Assembly (NCBI RefSeq): GCF_030463535.1
Contig: NC_132888.1
Coordinates: forward strand, 1,247,772 to 1,311,771
DNA length: 64,000 bases
Origin: Salminus brasiliensis
Lineage: Eukaryota; Chordata; Actinopteri; Characiformes; Bryconidae
Reading direction: 5' to 3'
The translations under genes and the position numbers were made by a program. Below, in pieces: positions 12,172 to 41,210 of this stretch (positions are counted from its first letter, which is position 1; each line of letters opens with the position of its first letter). Below the pieces are notes generated by a model. The model was not told where the DNA came from, searched no databases, and worked only from the letters and a program-made list of their open reading frames with translations.

Positions 12172-12380
12172 ATAATAAAGTGAATCTGGCAGTGGTTCTT
12201 TATACTGTATCAGAATCTCATGACCAGTAGAAATGCTCAATAGGTTGGTGAGGTTGAGAGAGAGGAAAAACCTTCAGAACGTTTAATGGAGGTCAATGTA
12301 AAAAGATTTTATTCGGAGTCATTTTGGAGCATTTCTATTGGTCCATTGATGATGAAATTCTGATACAATATATCAGGATC
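12172..12380 (+). repeat. Dispersed repeat (GGACCAATAGAAATGCTCC family)
   Basis: Contains ATACTGTATCAGAATCTCAT and a reversed copy of the same (GGAGCATTTCTATTGGTCC), so it is partly palindromic. Related pieces lie at about 84-120, 5405-5520, 41895-42065 and 52055-52205. Confidence 0.7.
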
Positions 12381-12876
12381 TGTACATCAAAATGACAATA
12401 TGCATATAAATCCATCTATTCTAATATATCATATATTTACATTGTATGTTTTGCCATATATTATCAAGCGTATGGGCTGATACGCATTAAATCAAAATCA
12501 GCTACAAATACATGTAAACACATGCAAATCAATAACACGACCAAATAAACAGCATCATAACTGGCGACTATTGACTGTCATTCAGCGTTAGCTACATTAG
12601 CCTGCTTCTTCATGCTGTTCCTTTAAAACACAGCCGTCTCTACGGGTATCAGAGATAAAGAGCTATAAAGCAGGACAGATGGGAATCCTGTAAACGCTCC
12701 ATTTACACAATCGCACCCCCAGCGAGGCTGCTTTGGGCTTTAGCATTGCTGCTCTTGGGCCGGCTGCAGGAAAAATATTTGAGGATCCCCCACAGCCTCG
12801 GAGTGATCTGTTCCATGAAGGACTCAGGAATTTTGGACGTAGATAAAGCCAGTGTGTGGTTGGATCATTTGAAATG

Positions 12877-13345
12877 CACTACGTGTCCAAATGTTTGTGG
12901 ACACCCCTTCTAATGAATGCATTCAGCTACTTTAAGCTGCACCCATTGCTGACACAGATGTGCAAATGCACACACACTCTCTGGAGCAGATCAACATCAT
13001 GACCCTATTGGCTCCATGCTGCCTAATGCCAGGCGTGGGCTAGAGGGGTATAAAGCCCCCCAGCATTGAGGAGCTGTGGAGCAGTGGAAGAACTGTGTTC
13101 TCTGGAATGATGGTGGAGGAGCTCCATCCAGTACTTTTGGGATGAGTTGGGGATGATGAGGTGGGGTGGTGATCATCTATCCAACATCCTGACCTCAGTA
13201 ACACTCTTGTCGCTGAATGCAATCAAATCCTCACAGCAATGTTCCCCCAAAATCTAGTAGAAAGTCTTCTTCTCTGGACAGTAGAGACAGTTACTCCAAC
13301 AGAAGCAGGAGAAACTCTTTTAAAACCCTTGATTTAAGGAGGAAC
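12877..13345 (-). mobile_element. Tc1-type MITE copy
   Basis: Starts CACTACGTGTCCAAATG and has the full family core. The far end decays near 13345, without the terminal GTCCATATAGTGTA. Confidence 0.8.
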
Positions 13346-13348
13346 GCT

Positions 13349-13676
13349 AATTAGCCATAACATTAAATAATGAGAAGGTAAATAAAATATAAAAGCTCTG
13401 ACCCATCGACACATGGACTCCACAAAACCACTAGAGGTGCCCTGTGGTATCTGGAACACCTCACAAGACCTGCCTGATGTTCTAGTGGAGATGTTCTGAC
13501 CCAGTCATTATCTAGAACATCACAGTTTGGTTCTTGTCAAAGTGTCTCAGTTTCTTACGCTTGTCCATTTCTCCTGCTTCATCACCTTCATCATCTTCCA
13601 CCCCTCGACAGACAGGAGCCGCTGGACCCAGATCCTCAGTGCTCTTCACTTTATCTTCATGTTATAGCTGATCGGT
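13349..13676 (+). mobile_element. Non-autonomous element with CAGCCATAACATTAAAA-type ends
   Basis: Left AGCCATAACATTAAAT and right CATGTTATAGCTGATCGG resemble the inverted termini of the copy at 55771-56284; the interiors align (CAAGACCTGCCTGATGTTCT, GACCCAGTCATTATCTAGAA). Another partial copy is at 40590-40862. Confidence 0.7.
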
Positions 13677-15305
13677 CTAAACTAGAGTGAGTCAGAGTGC
13701 TGCATTAGTTCCATCCAATCAGGCTGTTAAAAAGCCATGAGAAAGACGAGCCTCTGTCCCAGCTCCACTAACCCCTCTCTACTGGGACCACATCCCAAAT
13801 CAAACACAGGCTGGGTAGAGCGGCCCGGAGCGCTTCACACACAGAACCAGTGTTTCCAAACATCCAGAAATCTACTTTCCATTCTTCACCACAGCAAGCT
13901 TCCACCAGGAGCCCTGTCCTAACGTCTGGCTTAGTAAAATTATTATTTTTATATAATATAATTAAATATGACTTCATTAATATAATATTAACTAAGTGTG
14001 TAAGTGCTCAGACAAATCAGGAACCAAACCACACATCTCCACTACCTTTACTTCACACTTTTCACTGTATTAATATTTATGCTTGTCTGAATATTATGTG
14101 AGTGTATGTCCTCACTGAGTCACTGTCCTGATGAATCTAATGAAGCTCAGGAATGGGTTTAAACTTTTACACACTGAAATGATTCACACCCATGACTCAA
14201 AGTAATGATCAAAGGATTAAAACCTCTGAACTTTAGTGTGTAAAAGTCCTAAACTCCAGATTCGATCCAGATTAGATCCAGATAAGCATTATTAATAATC
14301 AATAATTCATTCATCTATTTATTATTAAATGAGTTCAGTGCTTTATTAAAACAGTGATGTTTAAAGTCTAGAGCCACAGAAAACTCTTTAACCTTAATAC
14401 TAATATTCAAAAGGCAAATGTCTGATCTCTAGATTAGAGCATGTAATCACTAATGCAGATACATTTAAATGTACATGATTTAGCCTTATCATACACATAT
14501 CACCTATAAGAAAACCTGTTTACTCACAAACAACTTTTATTGATTTTCCTCCACTTCCCTTCTCCCTGAGCACAGATATGATCTAGATCACAATATAAAC
14601 TAATTAATCTACTGTAACTAAGAAACATCACTCTAAACCCTCACAGAAATCTGAAACCTGCACATATAGAATAAAGGGCTGGGTGTATAATTCAAAGTAT
14701 ATGTTCAAACATAGTGTATACATATATGTAAGTATCATATATTGCATATTATATGGCTACTACATGTATTATAGATTGGTCTGTGAAAACATATAAGCTC
14801 ATATATGCAGTACATTTTAAATATAGTACATATATACACACACATATATATACACAGATGTTCTATCATACATTTGTAGCAGTAGATATGTTTGTATATG
14901 TTGATATATGGCCAAAACATATGTTGCATTTTTGAAAATGTATGAAATATTTGTAGAAGTGCAACTAAATCACAAATAATTCTTCATTAAAAATGTGCAG
15001 AACTCCTGATTATTAAATAAAGAAATGTAATAAATATTAAATAAAGAAATTAATATATGCTATATTTGAGAATATTTTATCTTTATATGTTAGCTAGGTT
15101 ATATACTTTTTGCCCTGTATATATATATTATCTAAAGCAGATGATATATCTGAGATGTCAGATCGCTGAGAGGGACCTTGAGGAAGGTGTTGTTCTGTGA
15201 GAAGACCGAGCTCTGAGCTCAGTAAACGCTGCCGTTGTTGGTTTTAACGTTAAAAACGTCGCTAATGTAAAACCTGAGCGCTAAACTAGTGTAAATAGTA
15301 CTGCG

Positions 15306-15319
15306 GTTGCTATGGGAAC
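15306..15319 (+). promoter_or_regulatory. X-box (RFX site) just inside the first intron
   Basis: GTTGCTATGGGAAC fits the RFX/DAF-19 X-box consensus RYYNYY-AT-RRNRAC at every position. It sits about 10 bp past the donor of the CpG-island exon, where X-boxes of ciliary genes are often found. The match is seen directly; use by an RFX factor is inferred. Confidence 0.5.
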
Positions 15320-15328
15320 GGTACTCAC

Positions 15329-15395
15329 CCGCCGCTCCGCTCCAGTCCCGCGATGCTTCACCCGAAAGCGGGGAGAACGAAAGATACGATAACCC
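15329..15395 (-). other. glis1: Probable 5' noncoding exon of glis1
   Basis: On the minus strand a GC-rich segment ends in GGCGG followed by a consensus donor GTGAGT at 15328-15323. It lies just downstream of minus-strand CCAAT and GC boxes. No further convincing coding exon was seen between here and the glis1 exon at 4634, so this is most simply the glis1 first exon. The transcription start is guessed from promoter layout. It could instead belong to an unrecognised minus-strand transcript. Confidence 0.5.
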
Positions 15396-15725
15396 CGCCC
15401 TCCTGCGCTGGGATTGGCTATAGCGGCCTCGCCCCGTGGGTTACGATTGGCTGGTCGATTTCGCCCGCCTTTCCTGCCCTTTGATTGGCAGGCAGAGCCT
15501 CACCTCGCCCCTCCTTAAACTCCTAGCTGTGTGAGTTCGCCTGAACCGTCACGGGACGCCTCGTGTTCTAGATAGCTCACCAATAAACCCGCCGATCTAG
15601 AACGTTTACAGAAGTGTCCTAGAACAGAAAGCTGCTCTCCAATCTGCTCTTTCAGTCAACAGCCAATCGCGGAGCAGGGGGGCGGGGCGCTGTGCTGTGT
15701 AAAGGACGACGTAAACAGAACCAGA
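15396..15725 (-). promoter_or_regulatory. CpG-rich promoter with three CCAAT boxes
   Basis: This block stands out from AT-rich surroundings by dense CpG and GC boxes (GGGCGGGG). Three ATTGG motifs (CCAAT read on the minus strand) lie at 15413-15417, 15446-15450 and 15484-15488, that is 33 and 38 bp apart. A plus-strand CCAAT is at 15663-15667 with a GGGCGGGGC box just after it. The layout is typical of an NF-Y-driven, TATA-less CpG-island promoter and suits the minus-strand exon ending at 15329. A divergent plus-strand transcript is possible, but no gene was seen there. Confidence 0.6.
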
Positions 15726-15851
15726 ACAAACAGATGCACATCAAAAAGACACAGTTACTACAGTCAAACCATCATCATATGAAGTGAATATTAATAATAA
15801 ACACACACATACATACACACACATACACACATACATATATGTAAATATATA

Positions 15852-16617
15852 GTATGTAGATTATAGATGTAGTATAGCATGTAGATTATAGGTGTAGTAT
15901 AGTATGTAGATTATAGGTGTAGTATAGTATGTAGATTATAGGTGTAGTATAGTATGTAGATTATAGATGTAGTATAGCATGTAGATTATAGATGTAGTAT
16001 AGCATGTAGATTATAGGTGTAGTATAGCATGTAGATTATAGGTGTAGTATAGCATGTAGATTATAGATGTAGTATAGCATGTAGATTATAGGTGTAGTAT
16101 AGCATGTAGATTATAGGTGTAGTATAGCATGTAGATTATAGATGTAGTATAGCATGTAGATTATAGGTGTAGTATAGCATGTAGATTATAGATGTAGTAT
16201 AGTATGTAGATTATAGGTGTAGTATAGTATGTAGATTATAGGTGTAGTATAGCATGTAGATTATAGATGTAGTATAGTATGTAGATTATAGATGTAGTAT
16301 AGCATGTAGATTATAGGTGTAGTATAGTATGTAGATTATAGATGTAGTATAGCATGTAGATTATAGGTGTAGTATAGTATGTAGATTATAGGTGTAGTAT
16401 AGCATGTAGATTATAGATGTAGTATAGCATGTAGATTATAGATGTAGTATAGTATGTAGATTATAGGTGTAGTATAGCATGTAGATTATAGATGTAGTAT
16501 AGCATGTAGATTATAGATGTAGTATAGTATGTAGATTATAGATGTAGTATAGCATGTAGATTATAGGTGTAGTATAGTATGTAGATTATAGGTGTAGTAT
16601 AGCATGTAGATTATAGA
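15852..16617 (+). repeat. 25-bp minisatellite
   Basis: About 31 units of ATGTAGATTATAGGTGTAGT plus ATAGC, varying mainly at two positions (GGTG/GATG and AGC/AGT). Confidence 0.95.
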
Positions 16618-16728
16618 TACAACAGACAAATACATTCTTTTGTAAAGTAAATCCTAAACTGAAAAAAATAAAATAAATGTATGTGTATGTATAATGTGTA
16701 TTATTATGGTCAAGTATAAGTTGTTTAA

Positions 16729-16749
16729 TAGCATACTATACACACACAC

Positions 16750-16791
<42 letters not shown>

Positions 16792-16815
16792 TGTGTGTGT
16801 ATAGTATGCTATTAC
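16729..16815. repeat. Hairpin with AT core
   Basis: AATAGCATACTATACACACA and its reverse complement flank a (TA)n core of about 36 bp. Confidence 0.85.
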
Positions 16816-16869
16816 ACAACATATATATGTATGTATGTATTACATATTTGAGTGTATGAGATATATATC

Positions 16870-17043
16870 TCAAATCAGATCAAATCACGCTTGTCACGTA
16901 TACACATGCATGTGTAGTGAGTAAAGGTGAGTGTAGAACTAATATATATATATAAAGTTCTTCACTCACCTTTACTCACTACACAGGGGTGTAGTGTATG
17001 CATGTGTACACGTGACAAGCATGATTTAATCTGATTTGATTTA
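16870..17043. mobile_element. Palindromic hairpin element
   Basis: Two arms of about 75-85 bp, imperfect inverted copies (AAATCA-GCTTGTCACGT..., AGTGAGTAAAGGTGAGTG), around a short TATATATA loop. The form is that of a foldback MITE; no family was recognised. Confidence 0.75.
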
Positions 17044-17962
17044 AATGTATCTTTCTTAAAAAACTACTTCAGTACTAAAACAGTAGTGAGTAATTCCATC
17101 ATTACTTCCAGATGCATGACTCTGTACATCCTGACTACTAAACGTACACTTCACCTGGAGAAAGTCAATACAGTGAAACACAGTGAAAGTGAACAGTCTA
17201 CCTTTAACACTCACTTTAAGATACATTTTTATAAAAGATGAAAAGAAGAAGAAAACAGCATGCTGTTATTGTGAGCTTTTAAAATCCATCCCCTCCAGAA
17301 ATGAGAGAGTTCTGCTGTAATGGAGGATACAGAGAGCATTTCCTACAGATCAGTGCTGTGAACCTAAATCCGCTTCATTTTTTAACATTTTACAACATTT
17401 TTAAACTCTTTAGTTTAACTCCTTCACCTCAGTCCTGAAGGCAGGCCTGACCCAGTGTTCACACGGACTGACATTATGCTGGATCACAGAGCTCAGAAAT
17501 GCAGCTACCTGCTGAATTAAAGCAACAGCGACACCTGCAGCTCACACCTGAACACTGCACTTAAACACCATTACAGTCACAGACATTTCAGAACATCAGC
17601 ATTATAAACTAAACCAGTTTAAGGGAAGACTGATTTAGTGTGGAGAAACCGTGAGCTTTAAAGAACCGTGAGCTTTACACTGATACTAAGCTGCATAAAC
17701 AGCCTGCTTTGCCCTAAAAAGTCACAAAACAAAGAAACCAAAATATTTATATTCACTAAACTCATTTAGCTCCAGCCATTTATATATATATGTGATATTG
17801 TACCGTTATATAATAAAACACGGACCAACCGCAGGTTTCATTACAATAAACATAATAATATGCAATAAGTTGTCATTTTAATGGATAAAGTGCAACTGCA
17901 CTTTAAGAATTATAAATAACAGCAGTTTTGAATACAGATAGTAAAAATGATGTATAGGAATG

Positions 17963-18221
17963 CTCCGTCATTCCCACTCCGGGCCGGAGCGCTGCTGCTG
18001 CTGCTGCACTATGGAGGTTTGGTGGTGGAGCTGCAGGAGGAGAACCTCTCTCCAGAACTGCTGTGTAACGCTGCAGAACCCATAGAGTCATATTAGTGTA
18101 AAATCCTGTAGTGTTACTCTACCGCCTCCGCCCACATGCTGCTCCACCTTCAGATCAAGCTTCTGCAGCTCTCACACTGTCCAGAAATGCACGTGTACAG
18201 CTGTCCATGAGGGGGCGCTTA
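17963..18221 (+). repeat. 259-bp dispersed repeat, copy 2
   Basis: Same length and orientation as 9248-9506, with only a handful of base differences and unrelated flanks. Confidence 0.9.
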
Positions 18222-18329
18222 TTTACTGCAGTGGAGTAAAAGTGAATTACACCTGTAGGGGGAGCCCAGGACCAATTCTCAGATAATATTGTGTTATTGA
18301 AGGCACCAACCAGCTAGACGTGTAGAAAT

Positions 18330-18999
18330 GTTTAAGAAATGTTTATTTGATTGAAGCTCATTAAACACCCAGACTTCTCAATCATGACAAACATTCTCGT
18401 TTATTCGGATCTGATCTGATTCCAGCAGGAGATTCATGAAATGAAAATAAAGCGAGACCCTGTAACACGCGACCGTGGTCATGTTTATCTCACACACAAA
18501 CAGACCATCAGACTTTAACTGGGTTCCGCTCATTCTGTCCTGATGAACACAGAACGTACAGTCTTACCTAGAACCTCTGATCCAGACCAGCATTTTACAC
18601 GTTTATATTTGATCTTCCTGCAAATCCTGTGAATAACATTTTATTCCCCCCGTTTACCCAGGAGCACATCTTCACTTCTGGTGCCTTTACAGAGCTTTAA
18701 CTTTTATGAACAAAAAAAAGGAAAAAACAGGAAGGAGGAATCTGTCTGTGTGAGGAAACCAGGAGCTGAGCCAGATCCACAGCCTTTCAACAGAAGCACC
18801 AGGTATTAATTAATAAGGCTCCAAGTGATCCATCAAGTGCTAAACCCTCACTCCGTTTCTCTGGACCTCTCCAGAGGTCACTCACTCACACGCAAACACA
18901 GACTCACGCACACTAACACACAGTTACACACCAACCCACCCAAAGTGCATCCGTTTAATAGATAAGGTGGAAAGGAGCTCAGATGGTCAGGTGTGTGTG
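18330..18999 (-). other. ndc1: 3' UTR of ndc1 with candidate poly(A) signals
   Basis: After the ndc1 stop, minus-strand AATAAA hexamers occur near 18640, 18402 and 18343. No coding potential was seen. Which signal is used cannot be decided from sequence. Confidence 0.4.
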
Positions 19000-36453
<17,454 letters not shown>

Positions 36454-38627
36454 CTTCCTATAAACTCATTTTATTGGGTTAATTTGCACTAATTTAACCT
36501 TTATTTCAGTTTATTTTCTCTCCTGAAGCTCAAACTCAACCCAGAATACCGCGCCACACATGCCGAGGACCCCGCCAGGACCGCGGCTAAACGCGGAGCG
36601 CTGTCTAAAAGGATTGCCTGAGTAAAAATACAGCCTCTGTTTACAATTTAATATTTCTCACTATTTTAAAGCTCAAACTATAAAAAATAACCATTAGTTT
36701 GCATTTCTTTGTTTTAGTGAACTTTTTTCTAATCAAAATAAAAGCAGTTTTTATTTTTTTTTTAAATAATGAATTTGATTAAAAATCTCATTAATCTTAA
36801 TGTTTTAAAAACAAAAGTACTGATTTATAAACAGAATGAACACATGAACATGTATAAAATGTCCTCATGCTAATGCATTCATGTCTAATCTGATTTCAGC
36901 AGAATCAGCTCAAACTACCCTGCTGAAAAGTCCAGGTTCAGAGATGCCTTAGAAGAACACCTTTGGTTCCATAAAGAACCATGTTTGTACAGAAGAGTGT
37001 TCAGAACCTTTTAAAGGTTTAAAGAACCTTCACTCAATTAAAAAAAATTCTTTATACTAAAAAAAATAAAAAATAACACCCTCTTTTAAGATGGTTATAG
37101 AGCCAAAAGAATAACACCACTCAAACAACCACATGTAGCACCTTTATTTTTAACAGTTTGTGCTGGTTAAAGTAGTTAAACTGGTTTGCTGGACTAACTG
37201 GTCTACCAGCATGACCCAGCTTGACCTGGCAGGTTGTAATGCTGGTCATGCTGGTGAACTAGCATGTTCAGGTTGGACCAGCTAAACCATATACACTAAG
37301 CTGGTAAACCAGCTTGAGATGATCAGAATGTGTTTAAACCTGCTCATGATGATGTTGATAATATTAATAATGTAAATAATGTTAATAAACCTATTGTGTG
37401 ATGTTCTCAGCTGCTCACAAGCAGCTAGCATAACACACACATGTAGCCATAAGTGCAAAAGCAGGGTCATTAGTGCTAATGGGTTTATTAAAAAGGATAT
37501 ATCTGCAGAATTGACACACATTAAAGTGCAAACTTAGGATCAGTTGTCATTAATGTAAATACAGTCAACTGTGATGTCCACAGCCACCCACAGTGCCAAT
37601 AATAAACTGTAATTGTTTGTAATAAATTTATGCTAAAATCTTTACATGAGCAGAATGAACATAAACTAAACTGAGTTACACACTAATCACTAAACATTGG
37701 TTGGTTAATAGAACATGTTCTAAATGGTACAGCTTCTGGTTCTTAGAACATGCAATCCATCAATTAAGTTTAATGGGGGTTACCAGAATGTTTACCATTT
37801 TATTAATGTTCCAATAACATTTGTTTATTCTCACAATTGTATTCAGGCTTTTCACATTTGGGTAGGCATTTTTAAAAAGTAACAGTATTATTAAGACTTT
37901 TCATTAGTAGTGTAAATACAGAAAATACCCCAATTCTTTAGTTTTTAAAATATTAATGTTGTATTGATTTAATAGTATTTCTTTTTGTGATATTAGAATA
38001 GATATTAGATATGTGATATTAGTTGTATTAGCAATTTTGGAGTGTGTAATGCTACTTCCAACGTTTTCATAAAGTTAGTGTTTGTCGAATGCTTGGGAAC
38101 GTTGTGTTCAGGAACTTTCTAATAATGTTACAATGTTACAATAAAGTCACACGTTTTTAGAACAGTGTTGTTACAGACTAACCTTCCTTTTTGAAAACGT
38201 TGCTGAGGAGTCTTATAACGTACGACATCAGCTGGGAAATAGGCCTAAGTAACAGGATGAAATGTTGTTGATGCTAAATGCTAAAAACAGGAGAAGCTGT
38301 TGGTCACAGTGGTCAAATTGCACAAAAAAGTCAAGCCAGTAAATCTTACAATGACTGTGTGTTATTTTGTCATGTACATTTGGAGGTAAATTGGCATTTA
38401 AATCTCAATATTTACTGGTTTATTTACTTACTATATTTATTCAGTTACAATTCATGATACAACATTTTGACATTCATCCAAAGGGTCCAGAGGGATGGTG
38501 GCCCCATCAAATTCTAGTTCTGGTCATTAATGCTAACAAAGATTTCTTCAAAATCCAACATCATTAATATAAAGACAGTAGCTGGACACTGAACTCTCCA
38601 CTGTGAGTATAAAACCAGTCCTCCTGC
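36454..38627. other. Gap between ndc1 and the coiled-coil gene
   Basis: Contains ndc1 upstream sequence (no clear TATA), a dispersed AAGAACCTT/GGTTCCATAAAGAACC repeat at 36950-37035 and ACCAGC/GCTGGT repeats at 37142-37320. The remainder is AT-rich and without recognised content apart from the candidate poly(A) signals of the coiled-coil gene near 38420. Confidence 0.5.
37142..37320. repeat. GCTGGT/ACCAGC short repeats
   Basis: Clustered CTGGT and ACCAGC words in both orientations, similar to 47810-48065 in yipf1 intron 3. Confidence 0.7.
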
Positions 38628-39389
38628 TCAGTTGTGAACCGGTTTGGTCTCGTTTTGTACCAAAGCCGTTTTTTCTCGAAGGCTGCCGTTTGGCAGGGTG
38701 ATGTTCCGCCTATCCAGGGTTCTGTTTTTCTCGCCGTCTCGTCTGGGTTTGGTCTCGAAGGCGTTTGCAGGTAGTATATGTGCGGAGCCGATAGACATTT
38801 CGGTCTGGACGGCCTTGTGGGACGAAGCTTTAAGGCCCGGTCGCTGCGGCAGGGCCGGCAAGGACAGCGGCTCGCGTTGTTGGGCCTTCCTGTCCTCCCA
38901 CAGCTTCAGCAGCCGCCTCTGGTTGTTGGTCATGTCCTTGAGGTTCTGCTGCAGAGACTGCACCTGGTCCTCCAGCAGGGTTTTGGAGGTCACTGTGTTG
39001 GCCAGCTCGGAGGTCAGCTCGTCTATGGTTACGCTCAGCTTGCCCGTCTTCTCCACCAGTGAGCTGCACTGCCTTTCCTTCTCGTGCAGATCATTTATAA
39101 TGTCCTTGGTGGTCTTGCCGTGAAACTTAGGGCTCGTCTCCAACCCCAGCTCGGCACGTAGGGTCTTCACCTGCTTGCGGAGCTCCTTGTTGTCCAGGGT
39201 GAGAGTTTTCATCTTCTGCCTGAGTGCCTCGGTTGACCTCATCCTGGACTCGTACTGTCTCAGTTTCTCCCTCAGGGCTCCCTCGCGCTGCACGGCGTCG
39301 TCCCTTTCCCTGCGACACTTCTCCAGCATCTTCAGCGTCTCGTATTTGGACACCTTTTCGACCTTACTAGCCATGCTCGCATCCCCCAT
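38628..39389 (-). CDS. Intronless coiled-coil protein, 253 aa, unidentified
   Basis: A single uninterrupted frame of 254 codons whose GC content is clearly higher than its flanks. Residues ~7-85 and ~95-170 are Lys/Glu/Leu-rich with heptad spacing (for example LRQKMKTLTLDNKELRKQVK and LEDQVQSLQQNLKDM), which predicts two long coiled coils. The last ~85 residues are basic, Pro/Ser-containing and probably disordered. No signal peptide or membrane segment. Two nearby ATGs (39389 and five codons on) both have purines at -3 and G at +4; the first is taken as start. A TATTTATA motif lies about 60 bp upstream on the minus strand, and AATAAA motifs lie near 38420 and 38435. I do not recognise the family. 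It has no counterpart in the human NDC1-YIPF1 interval as I know it. It may be a lineage-specific gene or an old retrocopy; an upstream noncoding exon is possible. Confidence 0.78.
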   Translation of the reverse strand: MGDASMASKVEKVSKYETLKMLEKCRRERDDAVQREGALREKLRQYESRMRSTEALRQKMKTLTLDNKELRKQVKTLRAELGLETSPKFHGKTTKDIINDLHEKERQCSSLVEKTGKLSVTIDELTSELANTVTSKTLLEDQVQSLQQNLKDMTNNQRRLLKLWEDRKAQQREPLSLPALPQRPGLKASSHKAVQTEMSIGSAHILPANAFETKPRRDGEKNRTLDRRNITLPNGSLREKTALVQNETKPVHN

Positions 39390-40589
39390 GTCAAACCCGA
39401 TGGTGGAAGCCCATGGCCTTGGCCAGAACGTGCCTCAGGGTTAAAGTCTCTATAAATAGGCCTTCCATGTGTAGCAGAGCAGGAAAATGTCAGGAGAAAT
39501 CCAGTCATGCGCTCAATAATCCAGAAAACGAGGTTTTCATCTTCACCTGCCGCTCGGCTCACCTGCTGCACCGCCGCCCTCGGCCCTGCTGAGCTTATGG
39601 CTTTGGAAAGATCTGCAGTGTAACTCTAGGCCAGGGCTAGAATGACCATTAATTAGGACACACCTCAGGCTGACACAGTTTCAAGTGTCACGATTTTTCT
39701 ATTATGTTAATTAGGAAAGTGCCCCGTCGCCGTTTACACTGTCAGTCTGTGAAAAGATTTATTTCTTTATTTATTCATTTCCCATGATTGAATGTGACGG
39801 GCAGGCTGAAAGCAAGGCCTTGGCCACTAAGGACACTGGATATTACATACCTTTGGCTATAGTTCAGCTGATGACACTGATAAAAATGAATGCATGCCTA
39901 TGAAACAAGACATCGCCTGAACAACTACCTCAATGCACCTCAGATGAACCCTCCCTGTAAATAAGTGCATCTTCATTTAATACTCAGTTATCAGCTTATT
40001 TACCAGATTGAAAAAAATACATCAAATTTGGCATGTATACAGATTATGGTGCATTTTATTCATTTTGAATCTGTTAAATTCAGCAAATAAATAGAAACAA
40101 TGTTTTAAAATGTGCAGAAAATGTCAGATTTAAGTTTCCTGTAGAGGATTGATTCACTTATTTACACTTATTTGGGGTGCCCCAACCCTTGCACACTACT
40201 GTAATGATGCATTTATCCAGAATGCACTGCAGGATAACTCTGACAGACAAGTGGAAAAAGCATGGTTGGTTCCTTTTAAGCACTGAATTCAGCTCATCTT
40301 CTCATAATCCCAAAGCAACATCCTCTACCAATTTTCCCAAACATCAGACAGATGTTCCTCCAGATTCCCCCTGAAGGCTGTTTCTGTACCATACCAGTGT
40401 GTGTTTTCATGACTGAGGTGTGTGTAGAAGACCCAGAATTCACTCTATATTATTGGAATCTCATCTTGTAGCTAGCCAGGTTAAAGTACAGCCTCCAAAC
40501 ATGGTGGAGGTAGTTTCACACTGCCCCAAAGTAACAATAATAGACCCCCAGCTGGTGTTTTGGACCCAGGCATACTGGAGATGTGATGG

Positions 40590-40862
40590 TGGGTCAGAAA
40601 CACCCCACAAGACCTGCCTGATGTTCTGGAGATGTTCTGACCCAGTCATTATCTAGAACATCACAGTCTGGTTCTTGTCAAAGTGTCTCAAGTCTTACGC
40701 TTGTCCATTTGTCCTGCTTCATCACCTCCATCACCTTCAAGAACTGACTGTTCACTCACTAATACGTAGATCCACCCCTCAACAGACAGGAGACACTGGA
40801 CCCAGATCTTCAGTGTTATTCACTTCAGCTTCACTTTTTAAAGATTTTTTATATATTTTATG
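40590..40862 (+). mobile_element. Partial copy of the CAGCCATAACATTAAAA-ended element
   Basis: CACAAGACCTGCCTGATGTT and GACCCAGTCATTATCTAGAA match 13441-13676 and 55980-56240; the left terminus is missing. Confidence 0.65.
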
Positions 40863-40867
40863 TTAGA

Positions 40868-41035
40868 GGTTAGAGCTCCAAGCTGTTGATGACCGGGTTG
40901 TGGGTTCGATACTCGGGCTCGGCAAGTTGCCACTGTTGGGCCCTTGAGCAAGACCCTTCACCCTCTCTGCTACCTGGGTGCTGGAGTTGGCTGCCTGGGT
41001 GTGTTTACTACCACAGATGGGTCAAATGTGGGTGA
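40868..41035 (+). mobile_element. tRNA-derived SINE copy
   Basis: Box A-like GAGGTTAGAGCTCC, box B GGGTTCGATACTC, body GCCACTGTTGGGCCCTTGAG. The best box B among the copies here. Confidence 0.8.
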
Positions 41036-41104
41036 GACGGTATTTAGAATTTTAAATATTATTATTAAATAACCTCTGCTAAGTTATACAGTAACTTTAG
41101 TATA

Positions 41105-41210
41105 GGGCAGTGGTGGCTCAGTGGTGGCTCAGTGGTTAGAGTGCTGGATTATTGATTAAAGGTTCAGTAACTGGGTTCTCTGAGCTGCCACTGTTGGGGG
41201 GGGGGGGCTG
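41105..41210 (+). mobile_element. Truncated tRNA-derived SINE
   Basis: GGCAGTGGTGGCTCAGTGG with an extra GTGGTGGCTCA duplication, then GTTAGAGTGCTGGATTATTG, breaking at a 13-G run. Confidence 0.7.

Larger units (their letters stand above)
4635..15328. other. glis1: Gene-free stretch, probable first intron of glis1
   Basis: No coding exon was recognised on either strand. Contents are the repeats listed individually. The unique AT-rich parts (for example 13700-15150) show nothing I can name. Confidence 0.55.
15731..18329. other. Gap between the glis1 promoter and ndc1
   Basis: Holds the 25-bp array, two hairpins and copy 2 of the 259-bp repeat. 17050-17960 is unique sequence without recognised content. 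Confidence 0.6.

Noticed and set aside
38644-39123. 159-codon frame opposite the coiled-coil gene
   Set aside because: A shadow of the GC-rich minus-strand gene; the heptads and basic tail are on the minus strand.
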